A stretch of 17,423 nt of DNA from Methanobrevibacter sp. (GTDB taxonomy: Archaea > Methanobacteriota > Methanobacteria > Methanobacteriales > Methanobacteriaceae): contig WRCI01000013.1 of NCBI GenBank assembly GCA_009784145.1, positions 1-17,423 on the forward strand. The letters run 5' to 3'. Below, piece after piece: positions 7,473 to 14,929 of this stretch. A program made the position numbers and the translations under genes. The notes under the pieces were generated by a model that ran no database searches, was not told the origin of the DNA, and worked only from the letters and a program-made list of their open reading frames with translations. Positions within the stretch are counted from its first letter, which is position 1, and every line of letters starts with the position of its first letter.

Positions 7473-9215
7473 TTAAGTATTATTAGGAATTTTTATATCA
7501 CTAGCCATTTCCCATACACTTTCAAAAATAACTTTTATATTAGAAATGGATTTTGAATCACTGAAAATTGCTCCAATATTGTAATCTTCATTGAAATATT
7601 TTTCAGTCATTATTAATGCATTGGAATCATCAGCTATTAAATTCATATTATTAATAGATTCCATAGTTTTTATTTTAATCCCTTGTTCTAAAAGAGAACT
7701 TATTAAAAGAACATAAGCCATGTCTTTAACATCAAATTCTTCAATAATCATTTTAACATTCAAAGAAGAAAGTTTTGATAAAAATTTAGTAGGTATGTCT
7801 TTTATAGAAGAAATTTCAATGCATATCTCTTTTTTAGCATTATTAGCTATATTATCAAAAGCTTCTTGAGAAGTCATAGCATCTCTAGAAGATATTATAT
7901 AACTTTCTGAAAATTTAGACAAATCACTACTAATCATCTCATCTTGAATAGTGTTTTGGTTTTGGTCTAAATTATTTAATTTAGAATCACTTGAATATTC
8001 ACTTATCCTTTCATAAATATCTTTAGAATTGGCTTTATCTAAAATATATTCAGATATTTGAGCATTAAAATCATTTTGATTGTTAAGATTACTGTGATTA
8101 TTATTATTATTATTATTATTATGTTGATTTAAATTACTATTATTATCGTTAAAGTGATTTAAATTACTATTATTATCATTATGTTGATTTAAATTATTGT
8201 AATTATTCTCTTGTTGATTTGAATTTCTATTTTCTTGATTGGGATTATTATATTGATTATTTTGATTATGATTATTTTGATTAGCTTCTCTACTTTGTCC
8301 AGCATACTGATTATTAGGAAGTTCTCTATTTTGATTAGGAACTTGATTGATTCTACTATTTTGACTAGGAATTTGATTATTAATTCCACTATTTTGATTA
8401 GGAACTTGATTAATTCCTCTATTTTGACTAGGAATCTGATTATTAATCCCAATACTCTCTTTAGGAGCTTGATTACTAACTCTCCTATTAGGACTAGGAA
8501 TTTGATTATTGCCTCTATTATTTTGATTAGGAACTTGATTATATTCAGGGTTATAAATTTCATTATTCCTTTCTGTATGAATAGGTCTTATAAAATCATC
8601 TTCAGCTAATGCTCTTGCAATTTCTTCAGATCTATCTACTGTTGGGAATTTAGAAACTTTATCTGGTCTTTGTTCAAAACCATTGTCAAATCCATTATTT
8701 CTCCTTTGGGGTTTTCTTGTGACTTTTACTGGTCTTTCATAGTTAGGAGTGAAGTTAAGATTTTTAGAAATAATATTTGATTTGAGACTTCTTGGTTTTA
8801 AAACTTCATTAGGATTTTTAGGTCTAGACATGTCTTTAACTTTGTTAGTTATTTTTCTTGTATCAATTGGAGCATTATTTCCACCGAATCTATTATTTCC
8901 TTGATTTCCAAAAGTGGTAGGTGGAGTGGGTTTTTTATTTCTAGGATTGCTGAAGGTTTTCGATGAATTTTTATGTTCTAAGTTTCCAAACTTAGATTTA
9001 TTTTTATTCTGTCCATTTACTAAATCATTTATTTTACTAGATGAAAGTTGTCTTTCAAAAAAAGAAACTAAAAGTAAATATAAACCAAAAACAACTATGA
9101 TTATGGCAATAATTGTGAATATATCTATAAGATGATATAAACTACTTAAATGAATAATAGTTACTCCAATAACTATTAAAAATATTCCCCCAACAATCTT
9201 AGTAACATTTGGCAC
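7473..9215 (-). CDS. Membrane-anchored protein with Asn-rich linker and PLD/TrmB-like C-terminal domain
   Basis: I do not recognise a named family. Start choice: the longest frame begins with TTG at 9236 (587 aa), but GTG at 9215 (580 aa) has GGTGG seven bases upstream, so I prefer it. Counting from 9215: two hydrophobic helices (about 6-24 and 30-52) form a membrane hairpin, and a basic, Pro/Asn/Gly-rich region follows (about 60-215). Next comes an Asn/Gln-rich low-complexity stretch (about 218-392) built from 21-residue IPSQN/QVPNQN repeats, 10-residue NLNQHNDNNS repeats and an (AAT)8 microsatellite. The last 125 residues are ordered and begin AKKEICIEISS. They resemble the effector half of TrmB proteins such as the one at 2183-2977, with AKK-x-(V/I) at the start, a central I-x-DD strand and a closing VIFESVWEMA helix. 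I infer a membrane-tethered ligand-binding domain, probably facing the cytoplasm. It is divergent from the pilin-like genes. Confidence 0.75.
   Translation of the reverse strand: MPNVTKIVGGIFLIVIGVTIIHLSSLYHLIDIFTIIAIIIVVFGLYLLLVSFFERQLSSSKINDLVNGQNKNKSKFGNLEHKNSSKTFSNPRNKKPTPPTTFGNQGNNRFGGNNAPIDTRKITNKVKDMSRPKNPNEVLKPRSLKSNIISKNLNFTPNYERPVKVTRKPQRRNNGFDNGFEQRPDKVSKFPTVDRSEEIARALAEDDFIRPIHTERNNEIYNPEYNQVPNQNNRGNNQIPSPNRRVSNQAPKESIGINNQIPSQNRGINQVPNQNSGINNQIPSQNSRINQVPNQNRELPNNQYAGQSREANQNNHNQNNQYNNPNQENRNSNQQENNYNNLNQHNDNNSNLNHFNDNNSNLNQHNNNNNNNNHSNLNNQNDFNAQISEYILDKANSKDIYERISEYSSDSKLNNLDQNQNTIQDEMISSDLSKFSESYIISSRDAMTSQEAFDNIANNAKKEICIEISSIKDIPTKFLSKLSSLNVKMIIEEFDVKDMAYVLLISSLLEQGIKIKTMESINNMNLIADDSNALIMTEKYFNEDYNIGAIFSDSKSISNIKVIFESVWEMASDIKIPNNT
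8131..8220. repeat. 30-bp in-frame coding repeat, three units, beside an (ATT)8 microsatellite
   Basis: Units 8131-8160, 8161-8190 and 8191-8220 (the last degenerate) encode ten-residue NLNQHNDNNS-like repeats of the membrane protein. An (ATT)8 tract at 8097-8120 codes for a run of Asn right beside them. The array length can change without breaking the frame. Confidence 0.85.
8328..8453. repeat. 63-bp in-frame coding repeat, two units
   Basis: Units 8328-8390 and 8391-8453 encode a 21-residue repeat that alternates QIPSQN and QVPNQN motifs. Degenerate copies extend to about 8560. The regular codon phase leaves long open frames on other frames and the opposite strand; these are by-products, not genes. 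Confidence 0.85.
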
Positions 9216-9447
9216 TAATAACCACCATATATTCAAATCTGAATTTCAAAATTTATAATTTTTCTTTACTTAATACTACCATTTTAGTTATAGTTCTAAT
9301 TTATTCTAATAATAGATTAGCTATTTACTTTATATTAATATATTTATTGAACCTCTTATTTATAAATATAACGGTTTTTTTACATGATATTTTCAAAAAT
9401 ATAAGAAAATAAACTAATTTATAATACTTTTTTAAAAAAAGATAATA

Positions 9448-9455
9448 TTTATATA
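9448..9455 (+). promoter_or_regulatory. TATA box of the first class III signal-peptide gene
   Basis: TTTATATA centred at 9452 predicts a transcript start near 9477. That leaves a leader of about 30 bases that includes AGGAGG at 9492-9497, ten bases before the ATG at 9508. The in-frame ATG at 9475 sits at or before the predicted transcript start and is therefore unlikely to be used. Confidence 0.6.
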
Positions 9456-9507
9456 GTATTAAAACTAAGTATTAATGTATGATAATAAATTTAGGAGGGT
9501 TTGTAAT

Positions 9508-10038
9508 ATGAAAATAAAAAATCCTAAAAATATAAAAAATCATGAAAAAGTAAATGTAGAAAATTTTAAAAAACTAGAAAATGAAAAAAGTCTTGAAAAA
9601 GAAAATCTGAAAAAAGAAAGTTTAGAAAAAGAAAACCTAGAAAACTTTGAAAAAGAAAATATAAAAAAAGAAAGTTTAGAAAAGGAAAACCTAGAAAACT
9701 TTGAAAAAGAAACTCTAGAAAACTTTGAAAAAGAAAATATAAAAAGTTTCAAAAAACTAGAAGGTCTAAAAAACTTTAAAAATAATCTAAAAAATATAAT
9801 GAAGAAACTAAAAATAAGTAAGATTAAAAAAAACAAATTTAGATTAAATAATGAAATTAAAAGCATAATGAAAGAAAACACTGGTCAAGGAGCAGCAGAA
9901 TACATATTATTATTTGGAGGAGTTATTGTAATATCTATATTTGCATTACTAATCTATAGAGGATATTTTGAAAGTAGTTCAAGTGGATTAAATGCAAGTA
10001 ATGATATTGCTGATGTTAGAAATGCTATGAATTCATAA
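9508..10038 (+). CDS. Class III signal-peptide (pilin-like) protein with a long charged leader
   Basis: 176 residues from the ATG backed by AGGAGG (9492-9497). The C-terminal 56 residues are a textbook class III signal peptide and pilin-like stalk: MKENTG, then QGAAEYILL with Gln at +1 and Glu at +5, a hydrophobic helix, and a short Ser/Asn-rich tail. Prepilin peptidase of the EppA type would cut after Gly126, leaving a 50-residue mature subunit for a surface filament (family knowledge). The oddity is the 126-residue region before the cut, rich in Lys, Glu and Asn. It is made of 18-residue repeats of [18 protein letters not shown] type (54-bp DNA repeat, copies at 9616 and 9670) and may form a charged coiled coil. 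Normal leaders are under about 20 residues. An internal ATG at 9868 would give a standard-length precursor but lacks a ribosome site. Confidence 0.85.
   Translation: MKIKNPKNIKNHEKVNVENFKKLENEKSLEKENLKKESLEKENLENFEKENIKKESLEKENLENFEKETLENFEKENIKSFKKLEGLKNFKNNLKNIMKKLKISKIKKNKFRLNNEIKSIMKENTGQGAAEYILLFGGVIVISIFALLIYRGYFESSSSGLNASNDIADVRNAMNS
9613..9750. repeat. 54-bp in-frame repeat coding the charged leader
   Basis: Copies start at GAAAGTTTAG (9616 and 9670), with a partial third copy from about 9709. Each full unit codes for 18 residues dominated by Glu, Lys and Asn. The repeat lies wholly before the prepilin cleavage site. Confidence 0.8.
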
Positions 10039-10175
10039 TAAAAACAAAAATATTGAAATAATGATAAAATAAACAAATGAACATGCCCTAAATATTGAAT
10101 GAACATAAACTAAATATAAAAAATAGTAATAGAAATGTAAAATAAATATAAAATAAATACAAAAATAGAGATAAA

Positions 10176-10352
10176 ATGATAATTAGAGAAGATTCAGGAC
10201 AAGGAAGTGCAGAAATGATTCTTTTAATGGGAGTAATTTTAGTTATTGTTATAATAGCTGGAACTTATATATTCAATATTTCAGAATCTATTAACAATAG
10301 CTTAAAATCACTACTAGAAAAAGGAAGAAACAGTGTACTAAATAAATTATAA
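10176..10352 (+). CDS. Small class III signal-peptide (pilin-like) protein, 58 aa
   Basis: A gene too short for most ORF callers. It encodes 58 residues: a basic/acidic leader MIIREDSG, then QGSAEMILL with Gln +1 and Glu +5 after Gly8, a hydrophobic helix (about 14-33), and a polar tail with SINNSLKSLLEKGRN. This is the standard archaeal class III (EppA-processed) prepilin layout; the mature subunit would be 50 residues, the same as that predicted for its upstream neighbour. It lies 137 bases after that gene, so the two may be co-transcribed. The ribosome site is poor (AGAGATAAA), which lowers certainty about expression but not about identity. No flagellar or pilus assembly ATPase is encoded nearby, so assembly genes must be elsewhere. 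Confidence 0.85.
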   Translation: MIIREDSGQGSAEMILLMGVILVIVIIAGTYIFNISESINNSLKSLLEKGRNSVLNKL

Positions 10353-10398
10353 ATCCCATAAAAAAGAGAAAAACAAGCTGATATTGTGAATTAAAGAT

Positions 10399-10450
10399 AT
10401 TAATAGTATATTCTAATTACTTAGATAAAATTAATAGTATATTCTAATTA
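10399..10450. repeat. 21-bp perfect direct repeat, period 31
   Basis: ATTAATAGTATATTCTAATT plus one A occurs at 10399-10419 and again at 10430-10450. It lies in the convergent gap between the small pilin-like gene and coaD, just outside the 24/25-bp array. No function is evident. Confidence 0.75.
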
Positions 10451-10476
10451 ATAAATATTAACAAGTACTAGCAATC

Positions 10477-10550
10477 AACTCAACAAATTACCCTCAGAAT
10501 CAACACACAAACTACTCTTAGTATCAACTCAACAAATTACCCTTAGTATC
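10477..10550 (-). repeat. 24/25-bp tandem repeat covering the 3' end and stop codon of coaD
   Basis: Read on the minus strand, the units run 10550-10526 (25 bp), 10525-10502 (24 bp) and 10501-10477 (25 bp), each starting GAT(A/T)CT(A/G)AG. The first unit encodes the last residues of CoaD, DTKGNLLS, and its final T plus the next unit's GA make the TGA stop. Units one and three differ at two bases; the middle one is more diverged. Confidence 0.85.
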
Positions 10551-10985
10551 AATTTCACCATTACGAATTCTAGTAGATGATATTGGAATTCCATCATCAG
10601 CATATACAAAACTAATAACAATGATGTCTAATTGATTCATTCCTTTATCTTTTCTAATTTTATTTATTTCAATAGCTGTTGGCTCTGTTTCCTCACTTAC
10701 AACAATTGCATCAAAATCATTTTCATAAACAGTTGAACCATAATGATCATTTAAACTAGATATATCAAAATTATCATGTTTTGTAGATAAAAATTGATTT
10801 AAATTGTTCATTCTTTGATTACAACTATCAATATTTCCTTTTTTTTCAGCAAAAGCATTGGAAGTTACACCAATTACTACATTTTCACCTACTCTAAAAG
10901 CTTCTGCCAATAACTTCCTATGACCAAAATGAAATTTATCAAAAGTGCCTCCAACAGCTACTTTTTTATACTTTTTAATACTCAT
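10524..10985 (-). CDS. coaD: Phosphopantetheine adenylyltransferase, archaeal type
   Basis: 153 residues of the archaeal/eukaryal-like PPAT family (nucleotidyltransferase fold), which transfers AMP from ATP to 4'-phosphopantetheine to give dephospho-CoA in coenzyme A synthesis. Diagnostic motifs are the GGTFDKFHFGH segment (12-22) with the HxGH signature H19-F-G-H22, a central VVSEET (95-100) that contacts substrate, and the closing ISSTRIR (135-141). The length is typical. The start ATG at 10985 follows AAGGTTTTAA, a modest ribosome site. The C-terminus is unusual at the DNA level: the last eight codons and the stop fall within a 24/25-bp tandem repeat, so the natural end may have been remodelled by repeat expansion. 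The cytoplasmic enzyme is monocistronic here and convergent with the pilin-like pair. Confidence 0.93.
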   Translation of the reverse strand: MSIKKYKKVAVGGTFDKFHFGHRKLLAEAFRVGENVVIGVTSNAFAEKKGNIDSCNQRMNNLNQFLSTKHDNFDISSLNDHYGSTVYENDFDAIVVSEETEPTAIEINKIRKDKGMNQLDIIVISFVYADDGIPISSTRIRNGEIDTKGNLLS

Positions 10986-11409
10986 TTAAAACCTTGATTT
11001 AATAATTATAATATGATATTTAATAAATGTATAATAAACTAACATTAAGCAATTTATCTTTAATTATATATAACTTTTAATACTTGAAGTTTTGAAATTA
11101 TTAAATTAAAAAATATATAAATATAATAAAATTTCTAATTATATTAAAAAATTTTATATATAAATTCATAATCTTATATAAAATAAATCATGATTTAAAT
11201 AAAATATATAATTTTAATATAGATTTTAAATAAATATATAATTCTAATATATAATCTAAATAAAAATCATATAGTCTAAATTATAATTTAAAATACACTT
11301 TAATTTATTATAATTTAAAAAGTATTTAATTATATTACATAATAAATATAAAAATAATATCCACTAAATTAAAAGAATTAAAACCCCTAATAAATTAAGA
11401 GAATAAGAA
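10986..11409. other. AT-rich divergent gap between coaD and the radical SAM gene
   Basis: These 424 bases hold promoters for both flanking genes but no open frame that looks real. A loose repeat of about 30 bases (AAATAAATATATAAT(T/C)(T/C)TAATATA type) runs from about 11195 to 11275. No strong Shine-Dalgarno motif precedes the radical SAM ATG at 11410. No RNA gene is suggested, as no GC-rich segment is present. Confidence 0.5.
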
Positions 11410-13176
11410 ATGATTTATGAAAAAAATATTGTTCAAAAAAAGATAAATAATATTGATATTAGATTTGCATCAGTTTATCCTAATGTTTATAAAACAGCTA
11501 TGTCTTCATTGGGATATCAAATAATTTATGGAATGGTAAATGATAGAGAAGATAGCTGGTGTGAAAGAATAGTTTATCCTAGTACAAGAAGTATTGAATC
11601 AAATAGTCCTCTCAATGATTTTGATATCATTAGCTTTTCATTACAATATGAAGAAGATTATTTCAACGTTTTAAAAATCCTTAAAAATGCAAATATTCCT
11701 ATTAAACGAACTGAAAGAGAAAAAAACACTATTTTAGAAAATAAAAAGTATCCTCTAATAATAGCTGGAGGACCTTGTGCTACTGCAAATCCATTAGCTA
11801 TTTCTGATTTTATAGATATTTTTATTATAGGTGAAGCTGAAGCAATATTAAATGATTTTTTAAATCTCTATAAAAAACTAAATAATCCTCTTAAAGAAAT
11901 TGATCAATTTTTAAATCTAAATGGAGTTTATATATCTAAATTTGATAATATAGCTAAAAGAGTGATTTTAGAAAATATGGATAATTCTTACCAAGTTACT
12001 AAACCAATAGTAGTTGAAACTGAAAAAAAAGAAGACAGTGAATTTCTACCAGTATTTGGAAATTCAATTTTACTTAATGTTTCAAGAGCTTGTAGTAGAG
12101 GATGTAGGTTCTGTATGTCAGGGTATTTATATAGACCTCTTAGAGAAACTTCACTTGAAAGATTATTTAGTACTGCAGAAAAAGCAAGAGATAATACTGG
12201 ATTAAATAAAGTAACACTTATTGGTGCTGCGGTATCAGATTATTCTAAAATTGATGAACTTACAGAAGGTCTTTTAAATCGAAAATTTCAAATATCAACT
12301 CCTTCAATGAGAATTGAATCTATTACAAAAGATACCTTAAAATCCTTAAAAAAAAGTGGAGCAAAAACAATTACCATAGCTCCAGAATCTATTTATTCTC
12401 TTAGAAAATCTATTAATAAAAATATAACTGATGAAGAAATATTTGAACTTGTAAAAAATTCATTAAAGATTGGATTTAATATAAAACTATACTTTTTAAT
12501 AGGATTAATTGGAGAAGAAAAAGAAGATATTGAAAAGTTAGCTATTTTAATTAAAAAAATCAATGATTTGAAATATAGTTATAATAAAGATAGCTATAAT
12601 GAAAAAAATAATGATGAAGAAAATACTGCTAATACATATAATGAAAAAAATACTACTAACAACATCAATAATAAAAAAAATACTACTAACAACATCAATA
12701 ATAAAAAAAATACTACTAACAACACCAATGATGAAAAAAATTCTAATAAAGTTTACAATAATTCTATTAAATTTAGTATAAATCCATTGATTCCAAAACC
12801 ACAGACTCCTATGGAATGGGAAGGATATGATTTAAAAGATATTAAATCAAAAATAAAGTATTTAAGGAAAAATCTAAAAGGAATAGATATTAAATTTAAT
12901 AGTGCGAAGATGGGTTTAATTCAATATGTTTTATCATGTAAAGGATTCGAAATAGGAAAACTTATTGAAAAATCTATGGAAACTAAAGTTCCAATAAAAG
13001 AATGGGAAAAATATAGTCTTCCTTATGATTTAAATGACAAATTACCTTGGAAAAATATTGATATTGGATTAAATCACGATTTTCTAAAAAATGAAAGAAA
13101 GAAATTATTCAAAAAAGAATTAACTCCCTGGTGTGAAAAAGAAGATTGTTACAATTGTGGATCTTGTAGTAAATGA
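11410..13176 (+). CDS. B12-binding-type radical SAM protein (TIGR03960-like) with Asn-rich insertion
   Basis: 588 residues in three parts. Residues about 1-200 resemble the B12-binding-like N-terminal domain of this radical SAM group, with ASVYPNVYKTAMSSLGYQ, FSLQYEEDY, AGGPCATANP and FIIGEAE. Residues about 215-500 form the radical SAM barrel, with the [4Fe-4S] motif C228-SRG-C232-RF-C235 followed by MSGYLYRPLRE, and the SAM-side motif TPSMRIES. The C-terminal end has PWKNIDIG and a second cysteine cluster C575, C580, C583, C586 (CEKEDCYNCGSC), as in TIGR03960 proteins. These reductively cleave S-adenosylmethionine; the substrate is unknown, though relatives are linked to RNA or tetrapyrrole chemistry only by weak inference. 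The odd feature is an Asn/Lys/Thr-rich stretch (about 390-453) coded by 30-bp repeats just before the FSINPLIPKPQTPMEW strand. The ribosome site is weak. Confidence 0.85.
   Translation: MIYEKNIVQKKINNIDIRFASVYPNVYKTAMSSLGYQIIYGMVNDREDSWCERIVYPSTRSIESNSPLNDFDIISFSLQYEEDYFNVLKILKNANIPIKRTEREKNTILENKKYPLIIAGGPCATANPLAISDFIDIFIIGEAEAILNDFLNLYKKLNNPLKEIDQFLNLNGVYISKFDNIAKRVILENMDNSYQVTKPIVVETEKKEDSEFLPVFGNSILLNVSRACSRGCRFCMSGYLYRPLRETSLERLFSTAEKARDNTGLNKVTLIGAAVSDYSKIDELTEGLLNRKFQISTPSMRIESITKDTLKSLKKSGAKTITIAPESIYSLRKSINKNITDEEIFELVKNSLKIGFNIKLYFLIGLIGEEKEDIEKLAILIKKINDLKYSYNKDSYNEKNNDEENTANTYNEKNTTNNINNKKNTTNNINNKKNTTNNTNDEKNSNKVYNNSIKFSINPLIPKPQTPMEWEGYDLKDIKSKIKYLRKNLKGIDIKFNSAKMGLIQYVLSCKGFEIGKLIEKSMETKVPIKEWEKYSLPYDLNDKLPWKNIDIGLNHDFLKNERKKLFKKELTPWCEKEDCYNCGSCSK
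12631..12750. repeat. 30-bp in-frame tandem repeat inside the radical SAM gene
   Basis: Four 30-bp units: 12661-12690 and 12691-12720 are identical, while 12631-12660 and 12721-12750 are diverged. A fifth, weaker copy covers 12601-12630. They code for NINNKKNTTN-like decapeptides that swell a loop of the enzyme. Confidence 0.9.
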
Positions 13177-13477
13177 CTAAAATAAATATTAATCTAAAAT
13201 ATCTAATAAAATCTAATTTATAAATATAATAAAATATAATCTAAATAAAGATTTGAAAATATAACGTAATAAATAATATCTAAAATAAAATCTAATTAAA
13301 TAATAAAATCTATATTAAATCTATATTAAAGTAATATTATCTAAAAATAATATTATCTAAACTAATTATATAAAATATATTTCACTAAAATAAAAAAATT
13401 AAAATAAAAAAACATTGTCAAATAAAAATTATAAAATATAAAAATATTAATTATTAATACAATAAAAGGATGAAACT
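13177..13477. other. AT-rich gap between the radical SAM and aminotransferase genes
   Basis: No gene is visible in these 301 bases. Short direct duplications occur: AATCTATATTA twice at about 13308-13329, and TAATATTATCTAAA twice at about 13331-13361. The words AAAATCTAATTA/TATAATCTAAAT recur throughout. The downstream end carries the ribosome site AGGATGA at 13467-13473. Confidence 0.5.
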
Positions 13478-14590
13478 ATGGTTAAAACAGCTGAAAGACT
13501 AAAATCAATTGAATTATCCCAAATAAGAAAGATGTTTGAAGTTTGTGATGAAAATGCTATTAATTTAGGAATTGGTGAGCCTGATTTTGATATTCCTGAA
13601 AATGTTAAAATAGCTATTAATGAAGCTCTTGATGAAGGTTTTACCAAATATACTTCAAATAAAGGATTTCTAGAACTTAGAGAAGAAATATCAAAAAAAC
13701 TAAAAAGTGATAATAAATTAAGTTTTGATCCAGAATCTGTGATGGTGACAGTTGGTGCAAGTGAAGCACTATATATTTGTGCACAAGGTTTATTTGAAAA
13801 AGGAGATGAAGTATTAATACCAGATCCTGGATTTTTATCATATAAAGCGTGTGTAGATTTATCTGAAGCAAGCCCGATATCAGTTGAAGCAAAAATCGAA
13901 AATGATTATAAACTAAAGTTTGAAGATTTAGAAGAAAAAATCACTTCAAAAACAAAAGCTTTTATTATGAATTCACCATCTAATCCTACAGGAGCAGTCA
14001 TGGATAAAGAAGACATAAAAGCTATAGCTGATTTAGCTACTGACAATGATTTTATAATAATTAGTGATGAAATATATGAAAAAATTATTTATGATACTAA
14101 ACATTATTCTCCTGGAGAGTTTAGTGATAATGTAATTGTTATAAATGGATTTTCAAAAACCTATGCAATGACTGGTCTTAGAATAGCTTATTTAGCAAGT
14201 CAAAATGAAATGGTCGAAGAACTTCTTAAAATTCATCAATACAGCACAGCTTGTGCAAGCTCAATTTCTCAAGTAGCAGGTTACGAAGCTCTTCGAGGTC
14301 CTCAAGGATATGTTAAGAGTATGGTGAAAGAATTTAAAAATAGAAGAAACTTAATATCCAATGGTTTAGAAGAACTTGGATTAAAATGCACTCCTTTAGA
14401 TGGGGCATTTTATGCATTTCCACAAGTAGAAAATGCTGCAGAATATGTTCAAAAAGCAGTAGGCGTAGGAGTTATTACAGTTCCTGGAAGTGGATTTGGG
14501 CAAAGTTGTGACTCTAATGTTAGAATGTCTTATGCAAACTCTTATGAAAATATTGAAGAAGCTATAAATAGGTTAGGAAAAATTCAGTAA
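13478..14590 (+). CDS. PLP-dependent class I/II aminotransferase (aspartate aminotransferase-like)
   Basis: 370 residues, fold type I, the AAT superfamily. The cofactor site is complete: GASEAL (93-98) for the phosphate, N169 in SPSNPTG, D197 and Y200 in SDEIYE, the Schiff-base lysine K227 in NGFSKTYAMTGLRIAY, R235 for phosphate, and R349 in VRMSYA for the substrate alpha-carboxylate. The N-terminal GIGEPDFDIP motif is typical of the Igamma aspartate/aromatic/branched-chain aminotransferases of archaea and thermophiles. It transfers amino groups to 2-oxoglutarate; the exact amino donor cannot be told from sequence, with aspartate a fair first guess. AGGATGA at 13467-13473 supports the ATG. 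It ends convergent with the tRNA-Ser gene, about 85 bases away. Confidence 0.93.
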   Translation: MVKTAERLKSIELSQIRKMFEVCDENAINLGIGEPDFDIPENVKIAINEALDEGFTKYTSNKGFLELREEISKKLKSDNKLSFDPESVMVTVGASEALYICAQGLFEKGDEVLIPDPGFLSYKACVDLSEASPISVEAKIENDYKLKFEDLEEKITSKTKAFIMNSPSNPTGAVMDKEDIKAIADLATDNDFIIISDEIYEKIIYDTKHYSPGEFSDNVIVINGFSKTYAMTGLRIAYLASQNEMVEELLKIHQYSTACASSISQVAGYEALRGPQGYVKSMVKEFKNRRNLISNGLEELGLKCTPLDGAFYAFPQVENAAEYVQKAVGVGVITVPGSGFGQSCDSNVRMSYANSYENIEEAINRLGKIQ

Positions 14591-14674
14591 AAAGAGGGGT
14601 TCTAATAAATAAGATTAATACTTTTTAATTAAAGTAAAACTGATTTTCAATTAAGTATGTGAAAAAATAAGAAG

Positions 14675-14759
14675 CGCCGGGAGGGGGATTTGAACCCCCG
14701 TGATCCAAGGGATCATTGGATTAGCAGTCCAACGCCGTACCAGGCTGGGCCATCCCGAC
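14675..14759 (-). tRNA. tRNA-Ser (anticodon GCU)
   Basis: An 85-base class II tRNA on the minus strand. The acceptor arms GTCGGGA and TCCCGGC pair over seven positions with one U-G wobble. The anticodon stem TTGGA/TCCAA encloses the loop CTGCTAA with anticodon GCT, reading AGC/AGU serine codons. The long variable arm TGATCC-CTT-GGATCA and the discriminator G (14675) identify serine. The T arm is GGGGG-TTCAAAT-CCCCC. CCA is not encoded. There is no intron. Confidence 0.97.
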
Positions 14760-14776
14760 ATATTAATTTTAAAAAG

Positions 14777-14819
14777 AAAATTGCCTTTAGTTAGTTAATT
14801 AACTTGATTAAGCAATTTT
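14777..14819 (-). promoter_or_regulatory. Inverted repeat in the linker between SRP RNA and tRNA-Ser
   Basis: AAAATTGC (14777-14784) and GCAATTTT (14812-14819) are perfect 8-bp arms around a 27-base loop that itself holds the palindrome GTTAATTAAC (14794-14803). On the minus strand the hairpin is followed by TTTTCTTTTTA directly before the tRNA 5' end. It may be a processing structure in a joint transcript, or a terminator of the SRP RNA. TTTATAAG at about 14859-14866 (minus) is a possible separate tRNA promoter. Confidence 0.45.
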
Positions 14820-14929
14820 AGTAACTAAAACAACATTATTTTATATGTATGATTTTACTTATAAACCTTTTCTATTTTTGTATATTTTATAATTTATAAT
14901 GATAAATTCATTAAATGGCATGTACAGAA

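Noticed and set aside
8189..8609. Long open frames on both strands (124 codons each) overlapping the Asn-rich region
   Set aside because: They are by-products of in-phase coding repeats of the membrane protein; both are Ile/Lys/Leu monotony without ribosome sites.
9209..9412. 67-codon hydrophobic frame on the plus strand
   Set aside because: It begins with TTG inside the divergent gene, has no ribosome site, and its composition is what AT-rich promoter DNA gives by chance.
9475..9507. Upstream in-frame ATG for the first class III protein
   Set aside because: It sits at the predicted transcript start, and AGGAGG lies between it and the ATG at 9508, so the latter is preferred.
9540..9881. 113-codon Phe/Ser-rich frame on the minus strand
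   Set aside because: It is the mirror of the Lys/Glu-rich repeat leader of the class III protein, and has no start signals.
12014..12781. Two short plus-strand frames inside the radical SAM gene
   Set aside because: Out-of-frame readings of a gene with clear motifs; one follows the 30-bp repeat.
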